Of a stretch of DNA of 64,000 nucleotides, positions 59,003 to 64,000 are shown piece by piece (within the stretch, counting starts at the first letter, position 1; the number at the start of each line of letters is the position of its first letter). Both the position numbers and the translations under genes were made by a program. The DNA is from Gelatoporia subvermispora B (taxonomy: Eukaryota > Basidiomycota > Agaricomycetes > Polyporales > Gelatoporiaceae), in NCBI GenBank assembly GCA_000320605.2, contig KB445796.1, positions 442,916 through 506,915 of the forward strand, given 5' to 3'. The notes under the pieces are model-generated. The model saw only the letters and a program-made list of their open reading frames with translations, was not told the DNA's origin and searched no databases.

Positions 59003-60471
59003 TTATGACTCATTCAGGTCAAGTTCAATGTCCCATACGGGGCTCTGTGGACGCTTCCTGCGTTCCTCGCTCTGAGCAGGAGGGGCAGGCGAGATGCGTT
59101 GTGGTGGCGGTCCGGACTCTGGTGTTGGAGACGGAGACGGAGACCCGTTCAGGTCGAGTTCGATGTCCCACACTGGACTTTGTTCCCGAGGGGGCCTAGG
59201 TCGCTTCATTGGAGGGCCTGACTCGTGCTCGAAAGGCGGTGTACGTGCTCTCTCCTTGCCCTTCACCGATTGGGAGGCAGGAGCTTGACTCGCGGGTTTA
59301 GATTGGGTAGGCTGGAAGGACAATGCAGAGGTGGTGCCGGTCCTGAAAGGCTTCTCAAACGCGTCTTTCATGCGCCTTGCCTTTACTTGACCAAATCCGG
59401 GTAGGCTCTGCAGCTGTTCGGAGGTCGCCCGGGCTATATCCGCGAAGCTCTGTGCAAAGTTGATGCGTTGTGAGAGTAGTGATATGGTCCGTACTTACCC
59501 CAAGTGAAGTTCGCAGGGTTTCTACATCCGTCTTGTTGACCCTGCTAATGCTGGTCAACGCAGTCCGGAGGATTGAATAGTAGTCCTTGTCGATGCGCTC
59601 TTTGATCATGTCGGGCGGCTTGTGCTCGAACTGCTTGTAAGTTGAGAGATAGTGACCGACCTCCTCGGCGCTGCTCACAAGTGGTGAATATGGTGACATG
59701 CACTTATGTGCCAGTGAGAAGTGCTTACGTCCAAGCGACCATGATGGTAATGTTGTTGATGAGACATGTCTGATCAAGGAGACGATTGACGACTTCGCCC
59801 GCTATCAGATCACTTTACGCACCTTTGTGAGTTCTCTGATAGTCTCCTGGTGGTCGGACTTGCAAAGTCTCAGTAATATGACATCACGGTGATACATATA
59901 CTCACGACGTCACATTGGATGAGCAGGATCCGGAGATTGTATGAGTGACCGAGTTCTTCTATACGCTGATGGATGTACGCAGGAAAGAGTCGATGATATT
60001 TCAGGCTGGGATCTGTCAGAGTTAGGGTATGCTGCATGTGGAGCATTGACACCACACACCTCAAGAACAAAACGCCAGTTGTACGCCCGACCTGGAAGTC
60101 CGCAACTATGTCTCCGAATTCCTTCCCTACATTTCGTATGCATTGTAGTACAGGGTTCTGCCTCTGTAAGTTGATCAGTTACTGCGCTTGTGCGAAAACC
60201 AGAGGTGCGTGACCGGAGCGACCTGACGTGGGTTAATGATGATGTTGTTGCCGCTGCCCGGAACGACGACAGGAGGTGCATGTGTATTGCGTGTGTCTGA
60301 TGCGGCTTGCCCATGATGCGGAGAAGAGGTAGATCTGGACATGTTTGTGTACGGAGGCGAAACGAAGCGGGGACCTGTACGGTTGTTGGTGGCCACTGAA
60401 CGTAAGCGCCGATGCAGCGAACCTGAGACTCGACTCTCATTTCGTCTCGACCAGTGCTGGCTGCTCAACAT
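59003..60471 (-). CDS. RAD10: DNA excision repair protein ERCC1/Rad10 with extended C-terminal tail
   Basis: Partner of the XPF/Rad1 nuclease in nucleotide excision repair. Exons 60471-60223, 60163-60060, 60005-59906, 59858-59823, 59769-59729, 59670-59499, 59449-59003; 382 aa. The central DNA/XPA-binding domain is GNNIIINPRQRQNPVLQCIR, VGKEFGDIVADFQVGRTTG, LSLKYHRLFPAYIHQRIEEL, INNITIMVAWTAEEVGHYLS. The tandem helix-hairpin-helix (about residues 205-265) is ILRTALTSISRVNKTDVETL then LQSLPGFGQVKARRMKDAF. A disordered tail of about 115 residues follows, holding a basic KRPRPPRE patch and two exact copies of QSPVWDIELDLN (about residues 324-335 and 369-380). The N-terminal start is the least certain part: ATG 60471 is in frame, but an intron in the first exon is possible. 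Confidence 0.93.
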
Positions 60472-61907
60472 TCAATGGTGAAGCTGTAGCTGCTAACTAA
60501 TTGACATCGGGTCTGCAAAGCTCTGATACATGTTTCGTGACACCATGCTTAACTCTGATGAGCTGCGATTGGTTTAACGGTCCGAGGCAAGCACGTCCTT
60601 GTTTCCGAATTAGCTTATCTCCCGGCATATTACTCCCGACTAACGGTGTGTTACCGTTCAATGCGCAACGTCAAATCCAAACTTACCCAGCACCGACGGG
60701 CTCGACACGGTTTGCCTGCGACTACAGCCTCCTTGGACCGGGATCGATTGTGCGCGCGCCACGCGTACGGGACCGATGATCTTTCCTTGGACTACATGAA
60801 GGTGGATATTCTATGTACTCAACAACTTTATACGTCATAATTACTTGCAGAGCTCAACAGAAACATCCGAAGCAGACCTCCATAGCAGATTTGAATTATC
60901 ACCTATAACGATCACGGCACTCAAGTCGTCAATCCAACGCGTCGCATCAAAAACCCCGGGAGGTTGGTGCGGCTAAAGCGACCGCTTTGCCTCATCTGTG
61001 CACTCGTGGACGGAAGTGAACCCGGCCGTTGCGGAACGGACCCTGGATTTTACTCTTATACATGGCGTGGACCCCAGTACGGGCCAGTTGCTGCGAGCGC
61101 TAGACGAGGTCAGTGTCACATTTGGCCTGAAATTGGACCAGACCGGAGGCATCCGGACCTCGTCCGGGTCAAAATTATCGTCCGGAGGGGCGAAATGTAT
61201 CTAGTCTGGTATAGGGATACCAGGATCTTGTTTTGATTGGTCCAGTGCTCAAGCGCTCAGGTTTACGATAACCTACCTTCCTCCTTGTGCCTCACAAGGC
61301 ATGTACGTACTACGCGCACATACTATATGAAGTTGGCAAAATCTTGGCATCGATTCCAGGAGCTTCAGCTACCTCTTCCCGGTTTTGCAAACTGCAGCCG
61401 CGTACACTGCAAAGCTTCGGGCACGCTGGCTTTCACGTACTGTGTCGTAGGCAATTTGGCTGATCACCGGGGACTTGGCTGCGCCCTGACGATTATTAAG
61501 GTGTCTGCATGCGACCATGCCGTCTTTCCGAGCATATATAGGGATTCCTTGTCGAATTCTGCATGTGTTTCCCTGAATGTCACTCCCCCTTCCCGCAGTA
61601 GTTTCAGAAGCTAGGGCAGGTTGCGAAAGAACACGTACGCGATCGACGGGAACTTGGCTCCGGGCAGCAAACCCGGGGAGCGAAATAGTACATACGGGGC
61701 AGAGTTGCTCCATGATGGAGACGGGTTAGCACTACATAACGAGTTCCTCTTGCTTACTTACTTAGAGACAGGACCTGCACCCAATTGCATCTGCCCCGTC
61801 CGCACGATACTTTTCCCGCCGCTCTTCGAACCTCAGTGACTGCCATTCTAATATGCAGCGGGACTTTCAATCCGACCTAGTGAGCATCCTGGCTAGTCCT
61901 GACATAC
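60472..61907. other. Divergent intergenic interval, RAD10 / velvet gene
   Basis: 1.4 kb. CATATATAGG near 61532 could be a TATA box for the velvet gene with a ~370-nt leader. No conserved protein was recognised; an upstream exon of the velvet gene cannot be excluded. Confidence 0.45.
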
Positions 61908-63168
61908 ATGGGCCCGAGTTCTAACCCCTTGACTGACCTGCTGGACGATCAGTGTCATCACTGGATGGGAACATCAGCAATCGGGGAGTTCATTACGTTC
62001 ATGACTGGCGAACTCACCGGCCACACCGTTCGGGCAAAACTGGAAGAACTGCAGAAACCCGTCCTGGGTCGCAAGTACGCATCTCTTGTTAACTCACATC
62101 GCCTATGTCCCCAAAACTGATAACTCTACAAGGTATTCCGACGGAAGCGGCAGGCCCCTGGATCCACCACCAGTCGTTCGCGTCCGACTCTTTCATATCG
62201 ACAATCCGGGGACACCAGATGAACATGAGGAGGAGCTCAAATGCGAGTGCGTAGGTACCTGTTATCATTGCCTCTCTACTAGCCTGACGCATACATCATT
62301 GCAGGGAGATCATCGACTATGGTTTGACATGCTACGTGGATCTCTTTCCGATTGCATCCGCATCCAGGGCTTCGGGGGATATCCATGTCCCCGATGCATC
62401 TGTTTCCTCACCTACACAGTCCATGTTCCCTCAAGGGAATACCGAGGCAGTTAATGTGGTCCCCGTACGTCCCCAGGCCACGACAGCTCCGCCGTCGGAC
62501 GTCATCGCCTTCTTCGATAAGCACGCGATCACGGAAAGTTCTAATCATACCGATTGGCTTATAGGAAAGAGATTCGTGGAAGCATGTATGATCCAATACC
62601 ACGGAGAACAGATGCTCGTTTTCGTATTCCCAGTAAGTGCTCATTCGATGCCTGTGGGGCTGACGGTTGACTGGTGTGAACCATCTCTGACTGTACTCTC
62701 CTCCAGGCGATTGCTGTGCAGCTTCAAGGCATATTCACTCTTCGATACCGTGCTTTCAGCCTATTCGCAAAGGCAGCGGGAGAGCACGGCACCCCGATCA
62801 TCGCAGAATGTTATAGCTGGCCATTCCATGTCTATTCTAACAAGGATTTCCCGGGATTCCGCGCATCCACGGAACTTACCAAGGTAATAGGCAAGTTGAC
62901 TCATGTCCCCTGTCTTATGCTCACTGTATGCTTCATTCAGCATCTTGCAGCATTGGGTATTCGCACGCGCGTTCGCGAGCATGACCAGAAACGTCGCGAT
63001 GTCGCCAACAATGGTCAAGCAGAAGACAGGTGTGCCACATCGAGTCTTGCCTTCGATCCTTCTCTGACTCGCGGTAGCCAATCACACCATAGGGACACGG
63101 ACGGCGGAGCAGTAAGGGCCGAGCAACCAGACGAGGATGACAGTTATGGTACATCCGGAAATGACTGA
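61908..63168 (+). CDS. Velvet-domain regulator (337 aa)
   Basis: Velvet proteins are fungal NF-kB-like DNA-binding factors that couple development with secondary metabolism and spore formation. Exons 61908-62074, 62133-62246, 62305-62632, 62707-62883, 62941-63168. The domain begins FMTGELTGHTVRAKLEELQK, then LGRKYSDGSGRPLDPPPVVR (the DPPP turn is diagnostic), EEIIDYGLTCYVDLFPI, AIAVQLQGIFTLRYRAFSLF, IIAECYSWPFHVYSNKDFPG, and STELTKHLAALGIRTRVREH. An insertion of about 70 residues (SPTQSMFPQGNTEAVNVVP and on) interrupts the domain, as in VosA/VelB-type members. The exact class (VosA, VelB, VelC) is not settled. Start 61908 gives a short N-terminus. Confidence 0.9.
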
Positions 63169-64000
63169 TCAGAGTCAACAGGTATTAAAAAGCTGCCCAC
63201 CGGCCCTTTTGCCGACATGCAGATGCTCAAATGGTCATTCTACAATCGATCATGCAGTAGGCTTGCTGCCTTCGTCTTGTCGTGCCAAATATCTTCCAGT
63301 ATACTTCCTGTGTTCGCTAGAATTGTACATCAGTATCTGCTCTATTCCGTCTAGTCCTCCCACCGGTCATACGGTGTGACGCATATGTAATACAGAGCCA
63401 CCTTCCGTAATCCTAGAAGCGTCCAGCAGCGGTGAACATCAGGTCTGCATTTGCATGGTATCCCTTCGTCTCGTGACTTAACGGAGCGATGCGTTTCCCA
63501 CACGATTCGAAATTGATACTAAAGTGAAAAGTCAGGTCCGCTCAGCATGAGAGCACCAGAACAGCAAGTAATAGGGAGGAGGTAGCAGTGCAGTTACAGT
63601 ATAGAACCAGAACCACCAATCGCCAAACACGTCGCGTTAAGCGAGCTCCGAAGGAAAAACATTGCTCTGTTTCGTATTTGAATTTGCCGGATGCGACTGT
63701 AAAACAACACCAATAGCTGAGTGCTCATGGCTGACATTACGGAATAGTTCACCACATCGTGTGAGGCGCCCTGTGTCTGGTAGTGTCACACGAAGCTCAA
63801 TGCATTCGTTTGAGATCCACGATGACTTACGACATTTCATGGCTGGCAAGTATTCGTGATCTGTTCGCATTTATAGCTCTGATGTAGCCATAAGTGACTC
63901 AAGAATGCCAGATAATGAAGGCACTTCACCCACCGCATATTTATACCACTCCCGTATGGCTATGACCACATATGTTAGCTGGAAGCTGATGCCGGATGTG
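63169..64000. other. Right-end intergenic DNA
   Basis: 0.8 kb after the velvet stop. The first part is probably 3' UTR. No conserved coding sequence was recognised; ATATTTATACC near 63937 could be a promoter element for a gene beyond the edge. Confidence 0.4.

Overview
The window is nuclear DNA of a filamentous basidiomycete. The evidence is many short introns (about 45-75 nt, with GTRNGT donors and YAG acceptors), basidiomycete-type Zn2Cys6 regulators, a velvet-domain regulator, and a secreted class II manganese peroxidase. That enzyme is the hallmark of white-rot Agaricomycetes, so a polypore-like wood decayer is likely; this is inference, not a species call. I rebuilt gene models by hand. 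Exon lengths and phases were summed for each model and all give intact frames, but individual splice sites could be off by a few bases.

Layout. 1-2.3 kb: 5' part of a Fun30/SMARCAD1 remodeller (minus, cut by the window edge). 2.3-5.2 kb: gene-poor DNA with decayed tandem repeats. 5.2-6.4 kb: mitochondrial-carrier-like protein. 6.4-10.2 kb: gene-poor, with one speculative 82-aa spliced gene. 10.2-11.8 kb: Zn2Cys6 factor. 14.6-16.6 kb: U2AF1 and ALG14 (convergent). 17.0-21.8 kb: APC8/Cdc23 and a GLTSCR1/BICRA-domain protein. 22.7-28.0 kb: F-box-like protein and a large Zn2Cys6/fungal_trans factor. 28.4-33.3 kb: SDHAF4, a hemerythrin-like protein, and manganese peroxidase. 34.7-44.8 kb: a compact block of DBP10, queuine tRNA-ribosyltransferase, mitochondrial tyrosyl-tRNA synthetase and a TM9/EMP70 nonaspanin. 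45.4-52.1 kb: a second F-box-like protein, a 1121-aa coiled-coil/RG protein, and a BAR protein (Rvs161/Hob3). 53.7-63.2 kb: a 1308-aa uncharacterised protein, ERCC1/Rad10, and a velvet-domain protein.

Most genes are unrelated housekeeping functions: splicing, N-glycosylation, cell cycle, ribosome assembly, DNA repair, respiration and membrane traffic. No biosynthetic cluster, transposon, CRISPR array or tRNA gene was found. The most interesting items are: a 12-residue motif duplicated in the ERCC1 tail whose two copies differ only by synonymous changes; the head-to-head pairing of the queuine tRNA-modifying enzyme with tyrosyl-tRNA synthetase; two GC-AG introns plus a 17-nt exon in the hemerythrin-like gene; a 14-bp TATA block shared by the two F-box-like genes; and an orphan strong promoter near 46.6 kb.
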